DNA of 64,000 bases from Alopecurus myosuroides (GCA_028641055.1 CM054061.1:112290019-112354018), one strand, 5' to 3'. Positions 30,662 to 42,344 are shown, numbered from the stretch's first letter. Notes: a model not told the origin generated them from the letters alone. Program-made: numbers and translations.

Positions 30662-31601
30662 CTCGAGCTTGTGTCCTTCCTTCTGCTTGAGCCGCAGTAC
30701 TAGATCTCCAACCGCGAATGCTCTGTGGCGTATGCGGCGACTATGATAGTTTCGCAGTGATTGTTGATATACTGCGGATTTTGCGAGCGCAATATCACGC
30801 ATCTCATCGAGTGCATCCATATCTTCCGCGAGTGCCTTGTTGGAGGTTTCTTCGCTGTAAGCCACAACTCGTGGGGCGCTGAATCTAACATCCTCGAGAA
30901 GGACCGCTTCTGCACCGTATACCATGAAAAATGGTGTGTAGTTTGTGGATCGGTTTGGAGTTGTTCGGAGGCTCCATAGTACGGAGGGTAGCTCTTCGGC
31001 CCAATGTCCTGTTGCGGGGTGTAGACGATCGAGTAGACGTTTCTTGATGCCAGCTGAAACTAAGCCGTTGGATCTTTCGACTTGTCCGTTCGTTTGCGGG
31101 TGGGCAACTGAAGCAAACTTGAAGTTGATGCCCTTTTCCTCGCTGAACTGTTGTGTTTACTTTGCTGTGAAGTTTGTACCATTGTCTGTAATGATGTCGT
31201 GTGGTACCCCGAATCTGCATACGATGGAGTCGAGTAACTTGACGGTGCATTGGGCGCTAGCCGAAGTTACTGGCATGGCCTCGATCCATTTGGTAAATTT
31301 GTCGACTGCGACCAGCAAGTGTGTATATCCACCCGGCGTGGACTTGCGTAGTGGTCCTACCATGTCCAGCCCCCATTGTGCGAAGGGCCAGGCGATGGGT
31401 ATCATGTGCAATTCCGTAGCAGGTGCATGTGGTCTTGGTGCGAATCGCTGGCAAGCTTGCATCTTTCGACCAGCTCCTTTGCATCGGTGGCTGCCGCGAG
31501 CCAGTAGAATCCTGCTCGGAAGGCTTTTCCCATGATTGTTTTCCAGCTAGCGTGATGTCCACAGTCTCCTTGGTAGATGTCCTGGAGTAATTCTTTGCCA
31601 T
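30530..31601 (-). pseudogene. Tat-C integrase
   Basis: The catalytic core is readable as GLDMVGPLRK, IITDNGTNF and, after an in-frame TAA at 31157-31159, the NGQVERSN region; the same frame then gives the C-terminal part (FMVYGAEAVL, PPWKGPFIVHEV) to the stop at 30530. The zinc-binding region (CGHHAS) is readable only in another frame near 31560, so there is at least one frameshift around 31460-31480. Confidence 0.75.
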
Positions 31602-31678
31602 CTTCGGGTGCGATGCAGCGCTGAAGTCTACCCGAGATGCTTTGCTTGTATAATTCTCCGTTGACTACCCGAAAGGAT

Positions 31679-33510
31679 TTACTGCGTATGATTATCTGTC
31701 GTCCAGACTGGCTCGACCAGAAAAACCTGTCGTGAAATGTTATGAATAAGCTCGATGATGCCGACTTGCGGGCTGACCTCTGTTTCTGGTGCTGCGGGTG
31801 TTCCTGCAGCTTTCTTGACTTTGACTGAGCGCTTGGTCATCCGCTCGAAATATATTCCTGGCGGTATGGGTGTGTTTGTGGAACCCATGTTTGCCAGTCT
31901 ATCTGCTTCTTCGTTGCTGGATCTCGCAATGTGCTTCAGCTCGCATCCCTTGAAACTTCCTTCGAGTATGTTGTACATGTCGCGATATGCCACCATGTTT
32001 TCAGCAATTGCGTCACATTCTTTCATTGTCTGCTGCACAATGAGAATGGAGTCGCCGTAGATCATTAATCGGGTGGCTCCACAGGCGACTGCCATCTTCA
32101 TCCCATGCAACAGGGCTTCATATTCTGCGTCGTTGTTCGATGCTGGATCATCTGGTGGAAAGTCCAATCGTAGGACGTATTGCAACTTGTCTCCCCTAGG
32201 CGATATGAGGACGATTCCAGCTCATGCTCCTTCGTTTCTTTTGGACCCGTCAAAGTACACTATCCAGTTGCTCGTGTACTCGGGCGGTCCGGGCGTTTGT
32301 AGCTCTATCCACTCGCTTAGGAATTCCACGAGTACTTGGGATTTGACTGCGTTGCGTCCTGCATAAGTGATGTCACAAGCGCCCAGCTCGATGCTCCATT
32401 TGGCTATTCTTCCGGATGCCATAGGGTTGTTCATGATTGTCCCGAGTGACGCATCATTAACCACTGTGATGGTGTGCTCCTGGAAATAGTGCTTGAGCTT
32501 TTGGGCTGTAAGAACAACTCCATATGCGAGCTTCTGGTAATGAGGATATCGTTGCTTGCATGGTGAGAGCACTTCACTGATGTAATAGATCGGTCGTTGG
32601 ACTCCGTACGCTTTTCCTTCCTCAGGTTGTTCGACTACGATTGCTGTGCTGATGACCTGGTTTGTGGCGGCTAGGTACAAGTAGAGTGGCTCCCTTTCTT
32701 GCGGTGTTGCAAGGACGCGCCTGCTTTGCAACGATCGCTTCAAGTCTGCGAACGCTTGCTTGGCTTCTAGTGTCCACTCGAATTTGTCCGTCTTCTTCAA
32801 CAGCTTGTAGAAGGGTAACGCTTGCTCTCCCAATCGTGCGATGAACCTACTCAAAGCGGCTAGTCGTCCTGCGAGCTGCTGGACTCCGCGTAGATTGGTT
32901 GGCTCCTTCATAGTCAAGATTGCTTGCATTTTCTCTGGGTTGGCTTCGATGCCTCTGGCGGATACCAGGTACCCGAGTAGTTTTCCTGCTGGAACGCCAA
33001 AGACCCATTTTGTCGGATTGAGCTTGATCCTGTATGCGTTGAGGGCGTCGAATGTTTCTCTAATGTCCTCGAGGAGTGTGTCCTCGACTCGAGTTTTGAT
33101 GACAATGTCGTCAACATACACTTGTATGTTCTTGCCAATGAGCTTGGCGAGGCATTTTTGCATGCATCGCTGATATGGTGCGCCTGCGTTCTTGAGCCCG
33201 AAGGCATTGTCGTGTAGCAGTATACACCGTGTCGTGTGATGAATGTTGTCTTTTCTTCGTCCTCCTTTTTCATCCGGATCTGATTATATCCCAAATAGGC
33301 ATCCAGGAAGGAGAGGCGTTGACAGCCTGTCGTAGAGTCCACGATCTGGTCGATTCGCGGGAGGGGAAAGTTATCCTTGGGGCAGTGCTTGTTTAAGGAC
33401 GTGTAGTCGATGCATACCCGAAGGATGTCAGTGTTCTTCTTGGGGACCAGTACTGGGTTTGCTAACCAGGTGGATATCTTGATCTCCCTGATAAATTTTG
33501 CTGCTAGCAA
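31679..33510 (-). pseudogene. Tat-C reverse transcriptase, RNase H and archaeal-type RNase H
   Basis: RT starts in one frame at 33510 (WLANPVLVPKK, VCIDYTSLNKHCPKD). It loses frame at about 33208, where one base appears missing in the FGLKNAG block. It continues from 33163 in the next frame with the YVDDIVIK box, the RNase H (VQRPIYYISEVLSPCKQRYP) and the start of the archaeal-type RNase H (VYFDGSK). An in-frame TGA near 32222 precedes the rest (NNDAEYEALLHGM, IYGDSILIVQQ), which ends out of frame at 31679. Confidence 0.8.
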
Positions 33511-33771
33511 TCTGTTTACCTCTTCTCCAAGCGCTTTCTACTTGGGTTCTGAAAATCGTCGAGTAGTCTGTTTGATGGGTTTGGCATCTGGAAAGACTTC
33601 GAGTGAGTGCTCGGCAAACTCCCTGGGTATTCCTGGCATATCTGAGGGCTGCCAGGCGAAAATTTCCTAGTACTCACGGAGGAGTTCGACGAGCGCGCTT
33701 TCCTATGCTTGCGAGAGGGTGGTTGAGACCATCGCTGTCTTCGCAGAATCTGTCGGGTGCACTTGATGCTT

Positions 33772-34287
33772 TCAGGTGTCACTGTTGGCGCTGAACTCCA
33801 GCTCAGGCGCGTTTTTCTTCGTGAGGGGCATCACGTAGTGATCCGTGGTTTTTGCCAACTCTTGAAGTTCTTCTTGCATCCCGAAAGATTTTGCGATCTC
33901 ATTGAATTCAATGTCGCACTTGTTGGATTTCTGAAAGTCTCCGTCGATGGTGATCACACCATATTCTCTAGGTAATTTGAGCTTCAGGTATGCGTAGTGT
34001 GGTACTGCCATGAATCTGGAGAACGCTGTTCGACCAAGAATGGCGTGGTACTGTGAAGGCCAGTAGACGACTTCGAAGTCGAGGAATTCTCTTCTGTAGT
34101 TGCTTTTAGTGCCCAACACAACTTCTATGTTAATTGTTCCGAGTGGACGAATTGCCTTTCCCGGAACTATCCCGTGGAAGGATGTTTCTGATTCCGCAAG
34201 GCCGTCCAGGTTCCTATTCATCCTACGGAGTGTATCCGCGTAAATAATATTGATGCCACTGCCACCATCCATGAATACGCGGGCCAA
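33772..34287 (-). pseudogene. Tat-C protease
   Basis: Active-site motif VFMDGGSGINIIY near the N-terminus and the ILGRTAFSRFMA block. An in-frame TAA lies just upstream (about 34292), separating it from the preceding linker. The 260 bp between this and RT hold the out-of-frame linker. Confidence 0.75.
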
Positions 34288-34440
34288 GTCTTAGTTGCCA
34301 ATCTTTTCTTGGATGACGAGGGCGGCGTGGCCTGGTCGATAGAATCGTGGTGGGTGGTCTTTCATCGAGAATGTGATCGGCTGGTCTGCCATCTTCAAGT
34401 AATCGGGCTTTGTTGGCGGTGTCTGCACAACCATGCATAA

Positions 34441-35589
34441 TTACCTCGTGTTAGTCTTTTGAGCTCTACGAGATGGACATACCTTCTGGATCATTGCTAG
34501 TTGTCCTGCCGGGTTCGGGTACGCGTTGGCGCCATCGTTTTGTGCAGGTGGTGCAGGCAGTGCAGCTAGCGCCATGTTTGGATTTGCTGGTGGAGGCAGG
34601 GGTTGTGGCGGCTGGAATCCTTGGTGTCCTGCTCCTGGAAGCGGTGGGTAATTTTGACTGGCTGCGGATCTTTTCCTTGCAAGAGCTTCCGAGATGTCAA
34701 TAAACTTTCGGCAATCCTTAAGAAGGTGTGTTACCTTAGTTTTGCCCGTGCGCTTATCTGTAAATAGATGTAGCGAGCAGTATGCATCAAGGTCTTCCTC
34801 GGGAGATTTCTCTTCAGCCTTTGGTCTCCACTCGCGATTCCCACGGCGACCGGAGTCGCGACTTCGCGTGAATTCCGCTGCTACCATCTCCTCTCGATCC
34901 TTGTGATCGTAACATTTTCTCCTCTTCCTTCGGCCGTGGCGGTCGTCTTCGTGCGCAGGCGATGATGCTCTCTCATTGCGCACTGCGTCTTCTCTGTTAG
35001 CCCACTTTTCGGCTATGATCATTAGCTCCCCAATAGTTTTGGGTGCGGCTCTGCCTAATTCTTCTCTGGAAGCAGTTCTTCGGGCGCCCTTTGGGAAGGC
35101 TTCAATCGCTACTTCTTCCGAGATAGTTCCCGCGGTGTTCCCGAGCGTGGTCCATCGCTGGATATATTCGCGGGTAGACTCGCCTCTTTTCTGCTTGCAT
35201 GCTCGCAGTTCTTCAATGGTGGCCGGCCTCTTGTAGGTCGACTGGAAATTTTTGCAGAAGTCGCGGTGCAAGTCGTCCCACGACGCGTAACAAGATCTTG
35301 GTCTTCTTTCCAGCCAACTGCGGGCCGCGCCGACGAGATGCAAATTGAGGTATTGCATAGCTGTGTTCTTGTTCCCACGTTGGCATTTTACTGCCGTGAG
35401 GTAATCGCTTAGCCATTGAGAGGGCTCGAGTGAGCCGTCGTACTTTGTCACTTCCGTGCTGAGCTTGAATCTTCTGGGTAGAGGCGCTTCGCGGATGCTG
35501 CGGGCAAAGCAGAGCGCACCGCAGGTTTCGTCATCCGAGGAGCCGGATGAAGAGCGCTCGCGATATCGCGATGCCCTTGCCTTGTCCAC
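34441..35589 (-). pseudogene. Tat-C gag
   Basis: 382 residues. The gag core reads YDGSLEPSQWLSDYLTAVKC, ARSWLERRP, FQSTYKRPAT and RGESTREYIQRW. A Cys/His finger (CSLHLFTDKRTG ... THLLKDC) follows, then a Pro/Ala-rich tail. Upstream in the same frame (to about 35860) is an Arg/Ser/Lys-rich stretch resembling an RS domain, cut from the leader by TAA and TAG codons near 35865-35877. The gag frame itself is intact. Confidence 0.8.
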
Positions 35590-35874
35590 TTTATTTTGGG
35601 CGATGTCAGATCGCGCGTCATGTCCTGGCCGGTCGCGGTCGATGTCCTTTCTTGGTTCCTTGCTTCGTTTTCGCGAGCGGCTGCTGTGGTGTCGCGAGCT
35701 TTTGTCTCTCGGGCTGCCTTCGCTGCTGCTTCGACTGTCGTCGCGGCGTCGGGCTTCTTTTCCTCGACCACGACGCGGCGACTTGTCTTTTCTTGGCGAA
35801 GAGCTCCTATGCCTGCGGGGCGTCTCTCTTTCTTTCTCCTTTTCATGTTGCTCCTTCTCCAGCTACTCTGTGGC

Positions 35875-36426
35875 TTACTTGCGGTCGTAGGAGGCGAGCC
35901 TTGCGGCTGCCAGTCCTAGCCCCTTGCGCACGTGTTTGTACTGCTCAGCCCGAGGATCGCTTTCCGTCGGCTGATTCATCTGCATGTAGGTTGCTGCGGC
36001 CAGGACCGCGGCGGCTGGAGTTTGCGGGTAAACGTTCCCGTCGTCGTCAACCCTCATGAGAGAAGATGCGACTGACCTGCTGGTCCCGCCTAAGGATTCG
36101 AAGTCCTTGGATGACGATGCATGTCCCTTCCTCGCAGGTCGGGTACCGACCGAGGGTGCAAGGGATAGCTCGGCTCGTCGTTGACTAGATTCGTCTGCCG
36201 CTCTTCTTCGACGGGCCAGATCTATTCGAGCGTCCTTGATGGTTGCTGCTGCTCTCACTAGATGATAGTGGTAGGCAATCAAGTCTTCGTGTGGAGCTCC
36301 TGCCGCGGGTGGCTTGCTCGTTCGCATGGCTTCTTTGGCTCGGTCCCGGGCCTCCCGCGTGACGCCGATTATGTTGCGCTCTGTCGCGCTAAGTTCAGTT
36401 TCCTGAGGTTGCTCTGATCCTGCCAT
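35875..36426 (-). pseudogene. Tat-C leader ORF
   Basis: 183 residues in the gag frame, charged and predicted mostly helical, without a known domain. A second short leader frame runs from the PBS to a stop at 36480. Comparable leaders precede gag in the other two Tat elements. Confidence 0.5.
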
Positions 36427-36829
36427 GCAGACTTGGCCAGTCGTGCCTCGTGTGTCCTAGGCGTAGACCGGAAAGCTCTCTAGACTCGAGAAGGTTCCTC
36501 TGTCGAGAGGGTATGGTAATCGTTCGCGTTGAAGCGAATGGATTCGCCGCTTTTCTCCAGATGGAAGCGCGAGTCGACGGCTCCTGATTCAGATTCTGAT
36601 TCATCCGAGAAGTGGAGGATTCCGTCCCTATTGGTCACGAACTTCCGGCTCCCGAACGTCAGGGTGACGCTCCTCTCCAGATCCTCGAATACGGGGCGTG
36701 ATTCCGGCGAGTGAGGTGTGACCACGACAGATCCGATCCGTATAGGATTGTTCGGAGCCGTAGTCGATGGTTTCCAACGGGAGTTGGTTGTCGATGAAGC
36801 CGAAGATGCCGGTGATCCAGCGCCCGCCG

Positions 36830-36848
36830 TTCCCACAGACGGCGCCAA
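36830..36848 (-). other. Primer-binding site of Tat-C
   Basis: The minus strand reads TTGGCGCCGTCTGTGGGAA directly beside the LTR, a Tat-type TGGCGCC PBS but different from that of Tat-A and Tat-B. Confidence 0.75.
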
Positions 36849-37340
36849 TGGTCGAATATCTGACTCTACAAATCCCTCAGGTGAACCTATCGGGTTTCGA
36901 ATAGGAGAACCCATGAGCGCTGGTGGAATCGTCGGCTAGACAGGGGGCGAGATTTACCCAGGTTCGGGGCCCTCGTAGAGGTAAAACCCTTACTCTTGCC
37001 TCTGTCGATCTGTATTAACGAGTAGATCGATTACAATGGTGGTGCTCAAGTCGAGAGTATGATCTCGAGCTCAAGGCTTTGGTGGTGCGGTATTGCTTGG
37101 TCCTCTTCCGGTGGCTCTCCTGGCCTTATATAGGTGGCCAGGTCTCGAACCCTACCCGGAGAGGACTCGAACTCTAACCTCAGGTCGGTTACATATTTCC
37201 TAACTTAACCCGCAAGTCAGTGCGGGTGGGCTTCACGTGGGCCTTCTGGAATACACCAAGGGCTCCTCTTCTTGGGCCTTAACCTTGGGCCTGGGATGGG
37301 GTGTCCTTACCCGCAGGGTCCAGGATCCATATCTTCGTCA
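36849..37340 (-). repeat. 5' LTR of Tat-C
   Basis: It starts TGGTCGAATATC on the plus strand. The end is placed at the CA at 37339-37340, because the reverse complement of that end (TGACGAAGATAT) resembles the start and LINE coding sequence follows. An alternative end is CA at 37315. The partner LTR is not in the window. Confidence 0.6.
37126..37133 (-). promoter_or_regulatory. TATA box in the Tat-C LTR
   Basis: CTATATAA on the minus strand, about 280 bp upstream of the PBS. Confidence 0.5.
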
Positions 37341-38934
37341 CTGCCCATCCACGCCTCCACTCTGAGCGCCAACTTTGCCACTAGAAAATTCCATTGTTCA
37401 GCTGTGAGCTTGCGATACGAGATCGGCATCCCTAAGTAGATGAACGGAAGCGACCCAAGCTTACAGTTCAACATGTTTGCGATTCTGACTTGTTCCTGCT
37501 GAGGCTGATCCAAGACAAACATCTCACTCTTGTGGAAGTTAATCTTCAGCCTAGACATATCCTCGAAGCAGAGCAAAAGAAACTTTAGGTTGGCGATGGC
37601 CCTGTCGTCGTTCTGCAGCAATATCAAAGTGTCATCCGCGTATTGGAGATGAGTAATCCCCCCCCCGGGATCGGGTGCGGGACCACCCCGACAATGTGGT
37701 CTGCCTCGTTCGCCGCACTAAGAAACGCTGCCAGGGCCTCCGCCACAAAGTTGAAGAGCAGCGGGGACAGGGGGGTCTCCCTGCCGCACCCCGCGGCGGT
37801 TGCGGAATTAGGGCCCAACCTCCCTATTGATGGAGATCGAGGTCTGCCCCCTGGCGACCAGCTGCTCAATGCGGTGATCATACCCCGCTTCAAACCCCTT
37901 CCTGCGCAGCGTTTCTAAAAGGAAGGCCGAGTTCACCCTGTCATAGGCCTTCTCAAAGTCCAGTTTCAGAAGGACCCCTCCCAGTTTTTGGATCCTCAAC
38001 TCGTGCAGAATTACCATTACCGCCAACGGTCCCTCTAGGATCTACCTGCCTTTGATGAAAGCCGTCTGCGTCGGACTAATAATTCTATTTGCCACCCTGT
38101 CCAATCTCGAGGCGTATGCCTTGGAGATGACCTTGAAGATCACATTTATGAGCGCGATCGGTCTGAACTGAGACACAAGATCCGCCCCCGGTACCTTGGG
38201 AATCAGTGTGAGGACCCCGAAGTTAAGTCTCGCTACATTTACCCTTCCAAGCACAAAGTCGTTGAGCAGGTGCAGCACCCCTAGCTTGCATGCTGGCCAG
38301 AACTTCTTACAGAAGGACACTGGGAAGCCATCCGGCCCCGGCGCCGTGTTGGTTTTCATGTCCAAGACCACTGCTTCCAGCTCCTCCTCGGAGAACGTCA
38401 CCATTAACGCGTTATTCTCTTCCTCCGAAACGCGGTCCTGCCCCTCCCAAATATTAGCCCACAAGCCCAGGTGTCTAGGTGCCACCGCCCCCAATAGCTC
38501 TCTGTAAAACTCATACACATGTTCCTGAATCAGCTTTGGGTCCGAGATCGGGCGCCTGCCTGAGTCATCAGCGAGGAAATATTGCATTTTCGGCGTCTCC
38601 CATTTGCCACCGCATGGAAGTAGGCCGTATTTGCATCTCCCTGGAGTGCCCACCGGACTCTGCCCCTCTGTCGCCAATACTCCTCCTCCAAGCTATAAAT
38701 CTCGAGTAGCTGGTTCTCGAGGTGATACCTGAAAGCCCACTCCTCCTCTTCCAGCCCAGCAGCGTCAGCCTTCTCATCAAGTTCTTGGATCTGGGTGAGG
38801 AGAGCCAACTTGCTTTCCCTCACCTCCCGGCCCAGGTTGCCACTCCAACCCCAGAGAAATTGTCTAAGGACGACGCTCATGTGGTTCCACCAATCCACTT
38901 CGCGCCCCCGCGCTGAGGACATAAGTCCCCCCAT
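37341..38934 (-). pseudogene. LINE ORF2, linker and reverse transcriptase
   Basis: Linker (GDANTAYFHAVANGRRRKC) in one frame. RT then begins in another (NTAPGPDGFPVSFCKKFWP, LTLIPKV, FRPIALINVIFKVISK, IISPTQTAFIKGR). A TAG at 38042-38044 follows FIKGR. Then come LDFEKAYDRVN, RQGDPLSPLLFN, the catalytic YADD box near 37640 and KINFHKSE ... LGMPISYRKL. At least two frameshifts and one nonsense codon are present. Confidence 0.85.
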
Positions 38935-39719
38935 CTAGCTAGCACCAGCTGTTCGAACCCTTCTACTTCAAACCACCCTAGTTCAAAGAAGAAGCGTTTA
39001 CTCGGAATGGGAGCCGCGCCCTCCACATCCAGCACCAAGGGAGTGTGGTCCGACCTGAGGCTAGTTTCGGCACGGAGAGTCGCAAGTGGGAACACTGCTT
39101 CCAGACTTGGACACCAAAGGACCCTGTCCAGCACACATCGAACTGGCGCCAGCTGGTGGTTCGACCAGGTATACCTCGCCCCCGAGCGAGGTATTTCACT
39201 CAGCGCCCACGTCGCGATCGCGTTGTTGAACAACTCCACCCTAGGCCAGTTGATCCGATCGTTATTCTTCTCCTGCGCCCCTCGCAGGAGGTTGAAGTCA
39301 CCTCCCATAATAATCGGGAAGGTACACGCCTCCACCTTCCGGGAGACCTCCTCTAAGAAGTCTCGCGATCGCGCATTATCCGCCGGTCCGTAGATCCCCA
39401 GGATGGTGAACTTCAGGTCCCGCGCCCACAGCAGGCAATTAATCCCTAAGAAGAACTGACCCTTGTCGAACGAATCCACATCGAATCCACTATCTCTTAG
39501 CCCTATCAGCATACCTCCGGAGTGCCCCACCGCCGGGAGCCAACTCCAAAAGAATCTCTCCCCAACTTCTAGGTTCCTAAGTTCTTGATCAGAAAAATCT
39601 GGCTTGATTGTCTCCTGCAACACTATGATGTCAATCTTGTGCTTTCCTAAGTATTCTCTGAGCAGCTTCCGGCGCCCCATGCGCCCAAAGCCCCGGATGT
39701 TCCAGAATAAAATCCGCAT
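38877..39719 (-). pseudogene. LINE ORF2, endonuclease domain
   Basis: 280 residues starting MRILFWNIRGFG, the usual start of plant L1 ORF2. The apurinic-type endonuclease motifs LQETIK, GGDFNLL, ARYTWSN and SDHTPLVLD are present, so catalytic residues are conserved. The frame is lost at the end, where the linker continues in another frame from 38934. The domain nicks target DNA to prime reverse transcription. Confidence 0.85.
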
Positions 39720-39889
39720 TAAAAATCAACGCCATTGGTCCGTGCTTGGCGGGTTACTGGGCGCCGCCCCTGCGGCGCCGCAAATTTAGCTCTCTTCTTC
39801 CTGGGTGTTGGCGCTACCCTAGCGGCCACCATACCCTCTGTGCCTCCATCAGACCCAGCGTCGGCCCCCGCTGCAGCTGGTTGCGCCCC

Positions 39890-42083
39890 CTACGCCTCCA
39901 CTTCTTTGTCCGCAGTCAGCGCCGCCTCCGCCTCCTTGGCTTTACTAGCCGTCAGCTCGGCCTCGTGAGCCGCCCTGGCTTGGGCCAGCGACGCTTGAGC
40001 CAGCTCGTTCGCCCTAAGCATGGATAGGATCTCCACTGCGGGACCTGACGCCGAAGGGAAAGCGACACCACTGTCCGCGGCGACTGCTAACAACTGCGAG
40101 TCTGGAATATCTTGCAGAATAGCAAAAATCGGGTCAAGGTTTGTACCTGACTTCTTCTTCCCAGTAGTCGTGGTCGTCGAGTCCTTGTCCTCCACGCGCT
40201 TCATGGCTCGGTCCAGCACGAAGCCATCACGATCACCCGCCTCCCTCGAGCTCTTCCGCACTGACTCCACCGCCTCCGCCCGCGAGCGCACACCACGAGC
40301 CACTGGCGTCGTCAGCTCCGGGATGGACGGGGCAGAGAGGAAGGCCCCTATCGCCGAGGTCGGAGATGGAGCCGGCCGCACCGCCTCCTGGGAGTCTGCG
40401 ACGATCGCAGCCGACTCCGCCAGCCCTCGAGCCCGTGCCGCCCTGTCCTGGTTGGACTTGCTGCGCCGCTCCCGCAGAAAAACAGTCTCCTCTGCCGCTG
40501 GGGTCTGAGCCACCACCTCCTCCTCCAGAATCACCAAGCGCTTCGCCACAGCCGTGGGAGGGACACCCTCCGCGCGCCCAGAGGAAACATCGCCACCCCC
40601 CGCAGGGGAGGGGGCCAGTGTCTCACTCGCTGTCGAGTGGGGAGGCGCATCCACGGACACCTCGGCCTGCGCCGCCGCAACCACCGCTCCCAGCATCTTG
40701 AACACATTGCCATCGGCCGTCAGGTTGGAGCCGTATTCCGTGAACATGGAGCGGGGCAGCAGAGGGACCGCTGCAACCAACCCCGGTGTTGCGAGAGGCG
40801 TGCGGCACCCCGCCATGGGCGCCACCCCCTCGGACACGCCCTCGGCCTCGCTGCCGCACGCCGCAGATTTGGCGCGAGGCCCTTCCTTGCTCCCTTCTGC
40901 GCCGACCGCATCCGACCGCGCCCGCTTCCGCTCTCTGGCCTTACGGCTGTCCCAGTCTTCCGCGTCATCCTCCGAGGACTCAGAGAGGTTAGCAGAAGGA
41001 TCCCCCCTATGCCCTGTTGCTCGGAAGGTGGAGGAGGTGGGGGTGGGGTGTCACCAGCCCCGCCCAGCCGCTCTACCCTCACCCTATAACCCTCCAGGTT
41101 GGCGAAGAGGATCAGGGACTCCTGGAGCCGGACTGGCACGCGGCACCCGAACTTCATTTTGATGGAGGCGTCCTCATCGGCCAGCGTTGAGGAGTCCACC
41201 TCCAGCGGCACCCCCAACTCAAGCGTGGCACCCATCAGAATCGCCTCCACCCTAAGCGGGGCAGGATCGTCGTGGAGCCGCACCCACACCACTTCCAACG
41301 TCTCCACCGCCCGTGGGTCACCCACAGATTCAGTCACCACGGCTCGAAATTCAGTAATTGGAAGAACGAGGCCCCCCCCCCTAGTAGCCTGCGCAGGACC
41401 TCCTTAGAGGGGAAGACCAGTGAGAAGACCGTGTTGCTCAGTTGTTTGATTCTCCAATCCCAGCCGTCGTCCACAAGCTCCTTGAATTCTTGCTCCACCT
41501 CCTCTGCAGTGAAGTTTCCCTTCTCAATGGTGACCGTTGCCGCATTCGCCACCGGTCTTGCGCGGCCCTCCCCCGAGACCGCAGTATAGAAGAACCCCTG
41601 TTTCTCTTCTCCGAAACCGACCCACAGCGGTTGCTTTCCTCTCTTGCCCACAGTGCAGTTAGCCGCCAAGTGCCCCGTGGCCTCACATGATATGCAGAAC
41701 AACGGCCCGGTGCAGCTCGCCTGGAAATGTCCCGTTTGACCGCATTTGAAGCAGGTCACGTTGGAGGCGTCCACTGCACTCACCGCCGCCCTCCCCAGGG
41801 GGGTGAGATTGGCGTTGGAGGAGTCCCGACGCTGGAGATCTCTCCCACGGTCGCGCCCCCGCGCGTGGGTAGGCAAGATCCGCGCCCGGAGCCTCTCTTC
41901 TTCCCTTCAGTCTTCTTCCCTCACGCGGTCCTCCGCAGCCTCCCTCTCCCTCCGCCGCACATCCGCCTGGTCGCCGTTGAGGCGCTGCATCAGATCGCCC
42001 GGACGGACGCGGCCCTCCGCGCGGCCACTCTCCTCCAGCGGCCTCTTGCCCCTCCGCCCCTGGTCCCTCCAATCACTATCCAT
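39890..42083 (-). pseudogene. LINE ORF1 (zinc knuckle protein)
   Basis: The probable start is the ATG at 42083. The N-terminal basic part is closed by a TGA at 41907-41909. In the same frame 41876-41334 encodes two Cys knuckles (CFKCGQTGHFQASC and CISCEATGHLAANC) and an RRM-like region (VFSLVFPSKEVLRRLL). The reading continues in two other frames (41340-40720 and 40837-39890), the last being Ala/Glu-rich. ORF1 of plant L1 elements binds RNA. This copy has a nonsense codon and at least two frameshifts. Confidence 0.7.
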
Positions 42084-42231
42084 AGCCACCAACCGCCGCG
42101 TGCACGGGAGCAAGGACAAGGAAGGAGGGTTGAAGAGAACCTTTGCGCGATGAGAGTGGCGGCGGATATCGTCGCTAGACGCCGGAAACCCTAACCCTAG
42201 CGAGAGGGTACCCATTGGCAGCCAGAGCCAC

Positions 42232-42239
42232 TTATATAG
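42232..42239 (-). promoter_or_regulatory. TATA-like box upstream of LINE ORF1
   Basis: CTATATAA on the minus strand, inside a near palindrome (CCACTTATATAGTGG), about 150 bp upstream of the ORF1 ATG. The region between it and the MITE (42240-42344) has nothing else recognisable. Confidence 0.35.
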
Positions 42240-42344
42240 TGGGGCGGCACGTCCTTGCGCGTCTAACCCTGGAGGCCCCACTGGCCCAATTCCCACCGCA
42301 TCCAACTCTTGGCCCACGGCCCAACTCGCCACCCCTGGCTCGTA

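Larger units (their letters stand above)
28742..37340 (-). mobile_element. Decayed Tat-lineage Ty3/Gypsy retrotransposon (Tat-C)
   Basis: The minus strand reads LTR, PBS, leader, gag, protease, RT, RNase H, archaeal-type RNase H and integrase, with antisense gene fragments beyond. The LTR and PBS differ from those of Tat-A and Tat-B, so it is another family. Many stops and a frameshift show it is older. The left end joins the chromovirus LTR inside the antisense gene, and the 3' LTR is presumably beyond the left edge of the window. A 796-bp block is duplicated. Confidence 0.85.
37341..42239 (-). mobile_element. LINE (L1-type non-LTR retrotransposon), 3' end missing
   Basis: The minus strand carries ORF1 (zinc knuckles) and ORF2 (endonuclease, then RT). 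The 3' part, after the RT thumb region, is lost at the Tat-C border. LINEs normally lose 5' ends, so loss of the 3' end fits interruption by Tat-C. The rest should lie on the far side of Tat-C. Both ORFs have stops and frameshifts. Confidence 0.85.
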
